From: Spirosoma sp. KCTC 42546
Lineage (GTDB): Bacteria > Bacteroidota > Bacteroidia > Cytophagales > Spirosomataceae
DNA length: 64,000 nt
NCBI RefSeq assembly: GCF_006965485.1
Contig: NZ_CP041360.1
Span: 6,304,501 to 6,368,500, forward strand
Reading direction: 5' to 3'
A program made the translations under genes and the position numbers. Below, piece by piece: positions 8,779 through 18,028 of this stretch. How positions within the stretch are numbered: position 1 is the first letter of the stretch; every line of letters starts with the position of its first letter. The notes under the pieces are model-generated. The model was not told the DNA's origin and made no database searches. It worked only from the letters and a program-made list of their open reading frames with translations.

Positions 8779-10832
8779 TTACAAGCCGGTAATAATACGG
8801 GCGTACACATTATTAGTCGGGTTACCGTCATTTGCTACGTTGACCGTAATATTGGACAAACTGCCCGAGTTGGCACTGGTTCGGGTCATACTAAAGCCCA
8901 GAATCAACTGGCTATCGGCACCAATGCCTTCTCCCGAATTGATGGTTAGGGTGAGCTGCTGATTACCTATGTTATTAGTCACATGAAACTTGCTATTCTG
9001 GACAGCAATGGGGGTATTGCCGCCCCCTGACACCAGAAGGCTGGTAAGGGTGTTGGAAAAGGCCAGACTATAGCCCGTCGGGGCAGTTAAGGTAATGACC
9101 ACCGTCCCGCTAGCCGTTGGTACGTGTCCCACTTCATAGAGGTTGATAGTAAAGTTGCGGGTAGCCTCGGGTCCACTGGCGGCAAAGTTGGCCTGGGGCA
9201 GCGTTAGGGTGGGCGACAGATCGGGGGTACGTACGGTGACCATCGTGGTAGCAGTGCCCGAACAGTCTCCAACGGTACCAGTCACGGAGTAGGTGCCCGC
9301 CGTACTGACCGAAATACTGGCTGTCGTTTGTCCGGTTGACCATCGGTAACTAACCGCTTCCGAAGCGGTCAGGGTAGTCGTCTGTCCCTGGCTGATGGTC
9401 AGAGAGGGATTGACCGTCAGAATGGGACCGGCATTGGGCCCACCTCCTGGGGTAGTGGTCAGTATGCCTGTGTTATTGGCAACATCAAAATAGCCCCCAT
9501 TGAGGTTTCGTATTACCCCTGAATTATTAGTAATTAGGCCACTACAGCAAGGCGCATACTCAATGATGAAACCGGAGTTGTTAAACTGGGTATAGTTATG
9601 GTATTCGTCTGGCCGGTTAGCCCGGCGTACAAAATAGTGGCTTACGTTGCCATAGCTCTCTATATAAGCGTCACAACCGGTGTTGTAAAAATTGCCTACA
9701 TTACGAATACCATTCAAGCCGACTTGTTCGATGGCTCCGATAATAATCTGACCCTTGTTGGTAAACTCGGCATAGGTATCGATGCCAGGGCCAGCGAGCT
9801 GTGGTATACGGTCAGGATAAGGATATATATCATCAGAAGGATCACTTAAACCAATAGTCCTGTTATCCTCGTTCTTCAAGGCAAGGTTGGTTGTGCGGTC
9901 AATGGCGATAACTCCGCCCGGATTGTTGTTGAATGTAGTCTGATTATAGAGTCCCCAATAGGCTGCTTGTGCGACCCTGCCAATCGTAATTCTGGCTGCG
10001 TTGTTAACGAGGCCAGTGTTCCACATACCAAATTTGGACGTTCGGTCAATGCTGATAATTCCACCCGCACTATTGTCCAGAGAGCCCAGGTTATAAAATC
10101 CAACGAAACCCACCTCTACAGTGGCTCCGATGGAAATCTGAGCCGCGTTATTGAATATATAACTGTTTTCCAGGCCGTACCATGATGTTCCGTTAATGGA
10201 GATAACACCCCCTGGATTATTATCGAAGCGAGCCGAGTTTGCCAGGCCTATGATTCCCACCGTTGTGTTAGCCCCGATGATGATTTGCCCTGAGTTGGTG
10301 AATAGCTTTCCTGTAGTAACACTGTTTTGCAAACCATAGCTGGTTGATCGGTCGATAGCGATGCCCCCCCCGTTTCGTTGGAGAAGCTTCCCTTGTTTAT
10401 AAGTCCATACCGACCTACCGCTGACGTGTTGCCAATAACTAACTGCCCCGCGTTGGTGACCGTGCCACTCGTGTAGAAAGCCGTTGTTTGGCCGCTACCA
10501 AAGTCCCTGGAGCCGTTTAAGGTTAGCTTACCACCACTGGTAATACTCAGTGAAGCTCCGCTCTGTACTTCTACCGAACCAGCTAGAGCCGAGACAGTTA
10601 GAACGGGCTGCTTAGTAGCACTAGCGGCAATCACTACATTGTCGCTGGCCGTAGGAATGCCAGCCGGGCTCCAGTTGCTGGCTGTGTTCCAGTTCGTCGT
10701 CGTCCCGACCCAGTTTTTTTGCGCCTGCGCGTTTAACCCAGTCAGCAGTAAAAGCAAGCCCGACAGAAGACTGCCCAACAAACGTGCATAGACGTGTCGT
10801 GGTTGACGGGTAAATGTGTACTGTTGTTTCAT
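8779..10832 (-). pseudogene. Secreted repeat surface protein, frameshifted in a C8 tract
   Basis: The gene starts at ATG 10832 with a signal peptide (ending LNAQAQ near residue 38) followed by KNWVGTTTNWNTASNWSP, a typical start of large secreted Bacteroidota repeat proteins. The frame breaks at eight C's (10364-10371) and resumes in the next frame, which continues to the stop at 8779. Adding one C gives FSNETGGGIAIDRSTSYGLQ, which matches the in-frame repeats below it (FDNNPGGVISINGTSWYGLE, LDNSAGGIISIDRTSKFGM). The full product would be about 684 residues: beta-helix-like repeats of about 45 residues, an Ig-like part (SLTISQGQTTTLTASEAVSY) and the same terminal domain as the giant protein, ending NNVYARIITGL. 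It may be a pseudogene, a phase-variable gene or a sequencing error. It is the last gene of the cytochrome operon, 33 bp after the SDR gene. Confidence 0.8.
10364..10371. repeat. C8 homopolymer at the frameshift
   Basis: Eight C's (G's on the coding strand) sit exactly where the reading frame changes. Nine would restore a repeat-consistent frame. Such tracts change length by slipped-strand pairing and are also common sequencing-error sites. Confidence 0.8.
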
Positions 10833-10865
10833 AGCGTGTAAGCGGATAAAAAAGGGTGGTTAGTT

Positions 10866-11549
10866 TTAAATAACGTAGTTGGTCAGACCAGGATTACGGC
10901 TCTCCTGATCATCGGTACTACTATCAGTCAGGCCAGAGATATTGGCTGGAGCGTAGCCGCTTACAAAAACTGCCGTTCCATTCTGGCCGCTCTCCACGGC
11001 TTCCAGATAAGCGCTGGCTACAGTGGCCGCCGTTGGGTATTGGGTGCCATCCAGACCAAATAAACCAGCCGTTTCGGCCACAAGCGGGGGATGAACAATC
11101 ACCAGTCTTCGGCCCTGGGTCATGTCCAGGGCAGCCGCCCGGACAAAGCCTTCCAGACCGGCATTGACCATGGCCACCAGCGACGTTCCGGGCCAGGGCG
11201 TATAGGCCAGCATGCCCCCCGTCATCACCAACACACCTTTGGGCCGCAACCTGGCGATTCCTTTACGTACCATGTTAATCTGGCCCATCAGCTTGCTTGA
11301 TAGCGTCAGTTCTATCTGGGCATCGGTCAGTTGATCCAGGGGACCAAAGGCCGCATCACCACCCGTAATCACTAGGGCATCCAACTCGCCGATCGGCTCG
11401 TAAAAGGCATCGATACTGGCCAGGCTGGTAAAGTCAACGCCGGGCTGCGTAGAACGGGATGCTCCGATAAGTGTAAACCCCTGCTTGGTAAAGAGTTGAG
11501 CGACGGCTGTGCCAATGGTGCCCGAGGCTCCGATCAGTAGGACGTTCAT
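10866..11549 (-). CDS. Short-chain dehydrogenase/reductase, short form
   Basis: This is a 227-residue Rossmann-fold enzyme starting MNVLLIGASGTIGTAVAQLF, with the NAD(P)-binding GASGTIG loop at residues 7-13. The frame extends upstream of 11549, but that part overlaps the cysteine-synthase-like gene ending at 11576, so ATG 11549 is preferred. Downstream features are LDALVITGGDAAFG in place of the usual NNAG strand and a region (MTGGMLAYTPWPGTSLVAM) that lacks the usual YxxxK pair. This fits the atypical short-chain dehydrogenases that act as reductases on small carbonyls. It lies between the cysteine-synthase-like gene (26 bp before) and the frameshifted surface-protein gene. The substrate is unknown. 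Confidence 0.75.
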   Translation of the reverse strand: MNVLLIGASGTIGTAVAQLFTKQGFTLIGASRSTQPGVDFTSLASIDAFYEPIGELDALVITGGDAAFGPLDQLTDAQIELTLSSKLMGQINMVRKGIARLRPKGVLVMTGGMLAYTPWPGTSLVAMVNAGLEGFVRAAALDMTQGRRLVIVHPPLVAETAGLFGLDGTQYPTAATVASAYLEAVESGQNGTAVFVSGYAPANISGLTDSSTDDQESRNPGLTNYVI

Positions 11550-11575
11550 GATAAGATAGATGAATGAGATACCGA

Positions 11576-12721
11576 TTAAAATACACCCGGTCGGTCTGCC
11601 AGCAAGCGGCCGATGGGGCGATAATCCGTGAACGCAATGTTGGGGGCGATATAGCCGGGTCTGATGGGTTCTTTCCGAACCAGGTCGGTGCTTAGGTATT
11701 TTTTGTTGCAATCGCACAGAACCGTCACCACACGGGCTTTTGGGCCCATTCTCTGTTGTAGCTTAATGGCACCGACCAGGTTGGCTCCCGACGAAATCCC
11801 TACGGCGATACCCAATTGGCAGGCCAGTTGCTGAGCCATCAGGATAGCGTCGCCATCGCTGGCCTGCACCACATGATCCAGTTCGTCTAGCTGTAGAATA
11901 CCGGGAACGAACTCATCAAAGAAGCCCTGAATCCGGTGCGTTCCGGTTTTGTAGCCGACCGATAGCGTGGGCGATTCAGCGGCTTCGAGCGGATGAACGC
12001 GAATGGCCGGGTTTCGGGATTTCAGGTAACGGCCTACCCCCATGACCGTCCCCCCCGTACCGACCCCGGCCACAAAGGCATCCGGTATAACGTCTACGCT
12101 TTCCAGCTGGCGCCAGATTTCGTTGCCTGTGGTCAGGCGGTGGGCTTCCGTGTTATCGGTATTGGCGAACTGGCGGGGCAAAAAAATACGTGGGTCGCAG
12201 GCGGCCATCGCTTCTGACCGGTGAATGGCGCCCATAAACCCGCCTTCTTCTTTGGTGAACAGCACGACGTCGGCTCCCAGACTTCGAATGATGTCAATCC
12301 GTTCCTGGCTAACACCGGCGGGCATGATAATGGTAACAGGGTGCCCCAACGCCTGGCCTATGGCCGAGAAGGCAATCCCTGTACTGCCGCTGGTGGCTTC
12401 CACAATCCGGTCGCCCGGACGGATCCTGCCTTCCCGATACGCCTGATACAGGACATGAAGCGCCATGCGGTCTTTCATGCTGCCGGTCAGGTTGTATTGC
12501 TCACATTTAACGTAGAGCGAACGAGGCTGCCCCTGATCCGTGTAAAATACTTCCAGCATGGGCGTGTTGCCGACCAGGTGCCAAAGCCGTTCAAACTTTT
12601 TCTGAACAGCGGGCGTCAGCGTCGTGGCTGGTGACGAAACGTCATCCGCAACCTGCGTAAACCGCTGAGGATATTGAAAAATGGTGTGCATAGATCGGTG
12701 TCTGGGTTGGGTTAGGTTCAT
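11576..12721 (-). CDS. PLP-dependent cysteine-synthase-family enzyme
   Basis: This 381-residue fold-type II PLP enzyme is longer than CysK (about 310). The Schiff-base lysine is K83 in NLTGSMKDR, the PLP-ring loop is TSGSTGIA (110-117), and the phosphate loop is GVGTGGTVMG near 221-230. The loop before the lysine reads NLTGSMKD where CysK has PGGSVKD, so the amino-acid substrate may differ from O-acetylserine. The C-terminal 60 residues (VTVLCDCNKKYLST onward) are an extension seen in CysK-like proteins of unclear role. ATG 12721 is used; the next ATG 30 nt later is also possible. It starts 7 nt after the cytochrome gene, so the two are very likely co-transcribed, but no sulfur-assimilation gene is nearby. 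Confidence 0.85.
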   Translation of the reverse strand: MNLTQPRHRSMHTIFQYPQRFTQVADDVSSPATTLTPAVQKKFERLWHLVGNTPMLEVFYTDQGQPRSLYVKCEQYNLTGSMKDRMALHVLYQAYREGRIRPGDRIVEATSGSTGIAFSAIGQALGHPVTIIMPAGVSQERIDIIRSLGADVVLFTKEEGGFMGAIHRSEAMAACDPRIFLPRQFANTDNTEAHRLTTGNEIWRQLESVDVIPDAFVAGVGTGGTVMGVGRYLKSRNPAIRVHPLEAAESPTLSVGYKTGTHRIQGFFDEFVPGILQLDELDHVVQASDGDAILMAQQLACQLGIAVGISSGANLVGAIKLQQRMGPKARVVTVLCDCNKKYLSTDLVRKEPIRPGYIAPNIAFTDYRPIGRLLADRPGVF

Positions 12722-12728
12722 CTTAATT

Positions 12729-13601
12729 TCAGTTTACTTCATGCAGAAACAGATAAATAGCTTTCAATTCATCGTCGGAATACGTGAAGGATTTGACCGG
12801 CATATACGGGCTTAGTACACGGCCCTCAGGGGTTCTCCCATTATGAAACAACTTGACAAAGTCCTGCTGTGTCCAGCTGCCCAGGTGGCCGGTCGATGAA
12901 ATGTCGGGGATAGGCGGTTGTTCGGGCGAACGGGAAGGCGCTCCTTTGTAACTGGCCGTATGGCAGCCCGTACACGTCACGGCCAGGTATTTCCCATAAT
13001 CGGCATTGATGGCCGGTTTTACCTCGTCTACATATGTAGCGGTATGATCAATTTCTTTGGCGGGCAACAACGGAAACTCACCCAAAAACGTCAGAATCCG
13101 CCCCAGTGGCTTGATTGATTTTGGTGGAGTCGTTTTATCGACTGGTGGCTGCTTTTTAACGTAACTGATCAGGGCGGCCATATCCTGGTTCGACAAGCCG
13201 CAGATCTCATGCGAGGGCATAAACCAGAGTGATCTGTTGTCTTTTCCCAGGCCATGCCGGAGCGCCCGAATCCAGTCCTGATCGGTGTACTGAATTCCCC
13301 CCTTGCCACTCGTAATATTCGTGGCCTGGATGTAGCCGATTGGTGAATGTTCATCGGCGAATACTTCACCTGTTGCCAGATTAGCCCCGTGACAACCCAG
13401 ACAACCCCGGATCTCGGCAATGTGTCGGCCAGCGATATACTCGGCTGAGTCGTCGGGAATAGGGAGCGGCTGGAGGGTTACCGCATACACTTTATGAATA
13501 TCCGCTTCGGTTTTGGCATAGACAATACCATAAAAAAGCAGGAGCAGCAGAACCAGACTCCCCAGGGCAAGGCTGGTCCATTTGAGGATTTTTTTGACCA
13601 T
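12729..13601 (-). CDS. Membrane-anchored diheme cytochrome c
   Basis: This 290-residue protein has one N-terminal membrane segment (residues 8-28) and two heme c sites, C67-C70-H71 in RGCLGCHGAN and C210-C213-H214 in VTCTGCHTAS. Likely methionine ligands are in WFMPSHEI (M128) and PYMPVKSF near the end. This two-domain layout resembles cytochrome subunits of periplasmic dehydrogenases. The frame is open further upstream, but ATG 13601 is chosen because the promoter (-7 box at 13659-13666) lies inside the extension. It is the first gene of the operon and probably passes electrons in the periplasm; the partner enzyme is not encoded in the window. Confidence 0.85.
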   Translation of the reverse strand: MVKKILKWTSLALGSLVLLLLLFYGIVYAKTEADIHKVYAVTLQPLPIPDDSAEYIAGRHIAEIRGCLGCHGANLATGEVFADEHSPIGYIQATNITSGKGGIQYTDQDWIRALRHGLGKDNRSLWFMPSHEICGLSNQDMAALISYVKKQPPVDKTTPPKSIKPLGRILTFLGEFPLLPAKEIDHTATYVDEVKPAINADYGKYLAVTCTGCHTASYKGAPSRSPEQPPIPDISSTGHLGSWTQQDFVKLFHNGRTPEGRVLSPYMPVKSFTYSDDELKAIYLFLHEVN

Positions 13602-13658
13602 GGTGATCGCGAATGAACACGTGAAAACGTACTGGTTATCGTTTCTGAAAGACCAGGT

Positions 13659-13726
13659 CAAAAGTAGAGGGCGGGTGGTACGGGGAACGATAACAAATGG
13701 TCCAAATCCGATAAGAAATGGTCCAA
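13659..13726 (-). promoter_or_regulatory. Promoter with tandem 17-bp operator for the cytochrome operon
   Basis: On the minus strand, TTGGACCATTTCTTATC and TTGGACCATTTGTTATC (13689-13726) form a direct repeat with a 21-bp period. They are followed 22 nt later by TACTTTTG (13659-13666), a TAnnTTTG -7 box. No -33 TTG is present, and the operator ends where an activator would contact RNA polymerase. The predicted leader is about 50 nt. Confidence 0.78.
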
Positions 13727-13748
13727 TTGGCACCAAAGCATAAAATGA

Positions 13749-13823
13749 GTCAGTTCGCTGAACTGTGCTTCATACGCCATATCTCGAAGATATGGCGTAT
13801 GAAGCACAGTTCAGCGAACTGAC
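13749..13823. terminator. Perfect 36-bp-stem hairpin after the hybrid regulator gene
   Basis: Two perfectly complementary 36-bp arms (13749-13784 and 13788-13823) are separated by the loop CGA. The structure starts 2 bp after the stop codon of the hybrid regulator gene and lies before the cytochrome operator. A weak T-rich stretch (ACTCATTTTATG on the minus strand) follows. A transcription terminator or insulator is the simplest reading, though the stem is far longer than usual and could instead be a small palindromic mobile repeat. Confidence 0.65.
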
Positions 13824-13825
13824 AT

Positions 13826-16800
13826 TCAGGCTTGAGCGGCAAATTCACTGGGGCTCTGCTGATACAGTTCCCGAAAACATTTACTGAAGTAGGCCGCACT
13901 CTCGAAGCCCACCTGATAGGCAGTTTCGCTCACTGAAACATTGGAGCGTAGTAGCTGGGCGGCTTGTTTCAGGCGGTAATTGCGGAGCAGTTCATGGGCC
14001 GTCAGTCCCGTCAGGGCTTTTACTTTGCGGAACAGGTTGGTGCGGCTCATGCCCAGTTCACGCATCAGTTGGTCGAGGCCAAAGCCCGAATCGCTCAGGT
14101 TGGCCTCAAACAGGGCGTATAAGCGAATCAGAAACGGGTCTGTGGTTTCGGGAGATGGCGGAGGGGAAGCCGGATCAGGATTACGCAGACTGGCCTGTAC
14201 CCACTCCCGTTGCCGCTGTTTACTCACCAGCTGATTGCGCACCCGGAGTTGAAGCTCCGTGATCTGAAAAGGCTTGGTCAGGTAGTCATCGGCCCCCAGC
14301 GAGAGCCCCGCCAGCCGATTCTCCACCGACGACTTGGCCGTTAGCAGAATAACGGGAATATGGCTGGTACGCAGGTCGGCTTTCAGTTGATTACAGAGCG
14401 TGAAACCGTCCATCAGCGGCATCATCACATCCGAGAGAATCAGATCAGGCATCTGCTCCAAGGCTTGCTTCAGGCCATCCTGACCATTGACGGCCCGCTG
14501 GATGCGGTAGTTGCGGGGCAGACTTTCGGCAATGAAGCGAGCCAGCTCATCATTATCCTCCACCACGAGCAAGCGGGGATGATCTGATTCATCCGAGGCT
14601 TCCCCGATGTCGTCGCTGGTTTCCCGGTGCCAGTGGGTAGCTCCGTCCGGTGCATTGTCCGACGCATCAACCCGGCGGTAGGGCAACTCCACCACAAACG
14701 TAGTGCCCTGGTTTAGCTGGCTCTCGACTGAAATGTGCCCCCCCTGTAACAGAACCAGTTCCTGCACCAGCGCCAGACCAATGCCCGTACCCGGCGTAGC
14801 GGTTGTATCGCTTGCCGAACCGGTTCCGCTCTGGTCGGGGCCAACTCCCTGGACGGACCGGTGAGATACCCGATCAGCTGTATTACTCACTTGGTAAAAG
14901 CGATCGAAAATGTGAGGCAGGTCCTGAGCCGAAATGCCAACGCCCGTATCGGCAACGGTCAGTCGGATAGGCCCCGACGCTTCTGTCAACGTTACGGTAA
15001 TCGTGCCAGCTTTGGTGAACTTCAGCGCGTTGGCCGTCAGGTTATAAACAATCCGTTCCAGCTTTTCGGCGTCGAACCAGTAATCGCCCGTTACCTCAGA
15101 CGTAAATGTCAGATGGAGTCCCTGCATGGCGGCCTGATCAGTTAAAGGATTGAGCCAGTGCTGGACAAACTCAGTGAGGTTCCCTCTCGACTCGTGGATG
15201 GGCATGACGCTGGCTTCCAGCTTGGACAGGTCCAGCAGTTGATTGATCAGGCCCAGGAGTTGATGGGCGTTCTGTTCGATCGTTTGCAGTCTTCGCCGAT
15301 TTTTAGGGCCCGGATTCTCGCTGGCCATCTGTTCGGTGGGACCCAGAATCAGCGCCAGGGGTGTCCGAAACTCGTGGGTGATGTTGGTAAAGAAGTTGGA
15401 CTTCATCGTATCGACGGCCCTGAGCTGGTCGGCTTCCTGCTGGCGGAGCTGAATGGTTTGGTTGAGTCGGATTCGATTCAGGTACACCTGAAGTAAAGCC
15501 CAGGCCATGCTTAAACCGATCAGGGCGTACAACCCGTAGGCCCACCAGGTGGCCCAGAAGGGCGGCTGAATGGTAATGGCCAGTTTGCGCACGTACCGGC
15601 TCCATCGATCCGAGGTGTTGGATGTATTGAGCAACAAGACATAATCGCCCGGTGGCAGGTTGGTATAATTAGCCTCGGGCCGGTTCGTCTCCTTCCAGGC
15701 ATCTTCCAGACCTTCCAGGCGGTAGCGATACCGGTTTTTGGCGGGTCGATTAAATTGCAGGGCGGCAAATTGAACGGTCAGGTAATTCTGGTTATGCGCC
15801 AGAGTGAGCTGGCTAGTAGCCTGGATAGGTAACGTACCCAGTACGGAGGTTTCCACTAAGGATCGGTTGGCGGACGTCGTGGCGTCTGTGCCGTCTGGTT
15901 CTGGCAGATCAGGCTGAACAATCTGATTGTTTACCTGAAGCTCGGTTAATTCAACTCGTGGCTCAAAAGTATCCTGACCGATCTGGCGGGTATTGAATAG
16001 GGTGAATCCTTCCAGACCACCCATCAGGATGTTTCCCTCGGGGAACCGGACGTAGTGGTAGCGGTTAAACTCGTCGGCCATAATACCGTCATCCCGCGTA
16101 AAGGTTTGGGTGGTAAAGCTCCGGCGGTTCATCCGGCATAAGCCTTTGTTGGTACCCATCCACAAATACCCATAGCGGTCGGCCAGAGCCGAGTAGACGA
16201 CGTTGTTGGGTAGACCCTGAGCCTGGGTAAACCGGCGAAACCGCCCCGTTCGTTTATCGAATAGACACAACCCACTACCAAAGGTACCAATCCATAGCCG
16301 ATTGCCATCAGCGGGATCGGCCGACAGGCAGTACAAGGTATTACTGCTCAGGGAGGTGGCATCGCCGGGCCGGTTGACAAATTGCCGGATCTCGCCATTG
16401 TGGCGGTCGAGCCGCCAGAGTCCCCCCACCTGACTGGCCAGCCAGAGCGCCTGCTCATCGACCACCAGTTCGGTAATGGGACCCGAAGATAAGCTGATAG
16501 GAATTGGGTAGGGAAACCGGTTCCAGCGCCGGGTCGGCTCATCGAACCAGAACGCCGTGGAGTGATACACCGCCCAAACGCGGCCCTTTGGATCGGTGGT
16601 CATGGGGAACGGGATCATTGTACTCCCGTCCAAGTAGCGCAAGCGGATAGGCAAGGGGAAATGCCCGGCCTGGCCCGTTTCCCGATCCAGCCGGTAGAGG
16701 TCCGAGGTGCCTACATTGAACCAGAAACAGCCGGCCCGGTCGAAGGTCGATCGAAAATTATAGTTGATCAATCCCCGCAGGCTGGCCAGTACCGCTGGGG

Positions 16801-17926
16801 GAACGGGGGGTAGTCCCAGCGAATCGCGGGTGAGCAGGTCCCAATAAAATTCATGTTGATACCGGTGCTTCTGAAACGGGCTCGGCTGAAGATTGTAGGT
16901 GCGGATACCAGCTCCCGTGGTGCCCATCCATAAGACATTGGTCCGATCAACGAGCAAACTCCGGCACTCATCGTTGGGCTGGTCCCAGTGGGCCACGAGT
17001 TGGACACCCTGTTGGTCGGTAAACCGAAACAGGTTCTGTATCCGACCGAAATAGACCGTTCCCTGCCGGTCGATGGCCGTATGAGCGCCTAGCCAATCGT
17101 TCCCCTGGGCGGGTAATCGATAGGAACGCAACTGGCCTGTACGGGGCTGTAGCAGGGTCAGATAGTACCTGGAAAAGAGCATAAGCTCGCCGGTCGGTCG
17201 AAGCCGAACGGCGCCTAACGAATCTTCGGGCAGCGACTGGGCCTGGCCCGGCTGGTGTCGAATGTGGGTAAACCGATGGCTGGCTTCTTCGAATCGGTCG
17301 AGCCCGTTTGACGTAGCCAGCCAAATCGTCCCATCCGCTCCTTCCAGAAGATCGTTTACCGAGTTGGTAATAAGAGAAGCAGCTTGCCGGGGTTGGTGAC
17401 GGAACCACTGCCCCTGTTTTTTGGCCACATCCCAGCAAAGAATGCCAGTGCCAAACACTACTAACCAGAGCCGATCCTGTCGGTCAATGCGAAACTTATA
17501 CGCAGTGCCGGGTTTGACCAGTCGGCGAAAGGCGGCCTGCCGGGAGATATTGGTAAAAGTTTCCGTCCGTGGGTCGAAGACATCGATATCCATCCGCTCG
17601 GAAAGGATCCAGATGCGTCCGTGCCGATCCAGTTCAAGTTGGTTGAGTCCGGCAAAGGAGAGCGAGGGGCGTCCGTCGGGGTCGGGTTGAAAAACCTTAA
17701 ACCGCTGGCCATCGTAGCGACAGAGGCCATCGCGGGTGGCGACCCAGATAAATCCCTGTTTATCCTGAAGAATGGAGGGCACAAAGGCCTGGGGTAGTCC
17801 CTGGCGGTCGGTAATGACCTGAGGCTGGGGTAAGCGAAACGACTGCGCTCGCAGACTGCCCGATGAGGCCAGCAGGCTCATCAGACAGACCAGTGTACGT
17901 ATAATTGACGGTATGGATAGAGTCAT
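13826..17926 (-). CDS. Hybrid two-component system sensor/regulator (HTCC)
   Basis: This 1366-residue one-protein phosphorelay has a signal peptide (1-28), two-component propeller repeats (about 30-690, with motifs like DKQGFIWVATRDGLCRYDG), a Y_Y_Y domain (about 690-800, LEGLEDAWKETN, NYTNLPPGDY), one membrane segment (about 805-827, FWATWWAYGLYALIG), HisKA with H851 in NITHEFRTP, HATPase (YNLTANALKF, GTGIGLALV), a receiver with D1166 in LILSDVMMPLMDG, and a C-terminal AraC-type DNA-binding domain (QVGFESAAYFSKCFRELY). In Bacteroidota such proteins sense extracellular ligands, usually glycans, and activate adjacent genes. The genes downstream on the same strand share a tandem operator in two promoters, which makes this protein the likely activator. 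The ligand is unknown. Confidence 0.95.
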   Translation of the reverse strand: MTLSIPSIIRTLVCLMSLLASSGSLRAQSFRLPQPQVITDRQGLPQAFVPSILQDKQGFIWVATRDGLCRYDGQRFKVFQPDPDGRPSLSFAGLNQLELDRHGRIWILSERMDIDVFDPRTETFTNISRQAAFRRLVKPGTAYKFRIDRQDRLWLVVFGTGILCWDVAKKQGQWFRHQPRQAASLITNSVNDLLEGADGTIWLATSNGLDRFEEASHRFTHIRHQPGQAQSLPEDSLGAVRLRPTGELMLFSRYYLTLLQPRTGQLRSYRLPAQGNDWLGAHTAIDRQGTVYFGRIQNLFRFTDQQGVQLVAHWDQPNDECRSLLVDRTNVLWMGTTGAGIRTYNLQPSPFQKHRYQHEFYWDLLTRDSLGLPPVPPAVLASLRGLINYNFRSTFDRAGCFWFNVGTSDLYRLDRETGQAGHFPLPIRLRYLDGSTMIPFPMTTDPKGRVWAVYHSTAFWFDEPTRRWNRFPYPIPISLSSGPITELVVDEQALWLASQVGGLWRLDRHNGEIRQFVNRPGDATSLSSNTLYCLSADPADGNRLWIGTFGSGLCLFDKRTGRFRRFTQAQGLPNNVVYSALADRYGYLWMGTNKGLCRMNRRSFTTQTFTRDDGIMADEFNRYHYVRFPEGNILMGGLEGFTLFNTRQIGQDTFEPRVELTELQVNNQIVQPDLPEPDGTDATTSANRSLVETSVLGTLPIQATSQLTLAHNQNYLTVQFAALQFNRPAKNRYRYRLEGLEDAWKETNRPEANYTNLPPGDYVLLLNTSNTSDRWSRYVRKLAITIQPPFWATWWAYGLYALIGLSMAWALLQVYLNRIRLNQTIQLRQQEADQLRAVDTMKSNFFTNITHEFRTPLALILGPTEQMASENPGPKNRRRLQTIEQNAHQLLGLINQLLDLSKLEASVMPIHESRGNLTEFVQHWLNPLTDQAAMQGLHLTFTSEVTGDYWFDAEKLERIVYNLTANALKFTKAGTITVTLTEASGPIRLTVADTGVGISAQDLPHIFDRFYQVSNTADRVSHRSVQGVGPDQSGTGSASDTTATPGTGIGLALVQELVLLQGGHISVESQLNQGTTFVVELPYRRVDASDNAPDGATHWHRETSDDIGEASDESDHPRLLVVEDNDELARFIAESLPRNYRIQRAVNGQDGLKQALEQMPDLILSDVMMPLMDGFTLCNQLKADLRTSHIPVILLTAKSSVENRLAGLSLGADDYLTKPFQITELQLRVRNQLVSKQRQREWVQASLRNPDPASPPPSPETTDPFLIRLYALFEANLSDSGFGLDQLMRELGMSRTNLFRKVKALTGLTAHELLRNYRLKQAAQLLRSNVSVSETAYQVGFESAAYFSKCFRELYQQSPSEFAAQA

Positions 17927-18020
17927 ACCCGTTCAGCAAGCTCAGGCTAAATCGTCTGCTGTGACGTGTAGCCTACAGGCATCGCTAGTTGTTTATGGGT
18001 TAGTTGAGTAACGCTTGAAA

Positions 18021-18028
18021 CAAAGCTA
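18021..18028 (-). promoter_or_regulatory. Possible -7 box for the hybrid regulator gene
   Basis: TAGCTTTG on the minus strand fits TAnnTTTG and lies 95 bp before the ATG. No convincing -33 TTG and no copy of the tandem operator are seen, so the regulator may not use its own operator. Confidence 0.35.
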
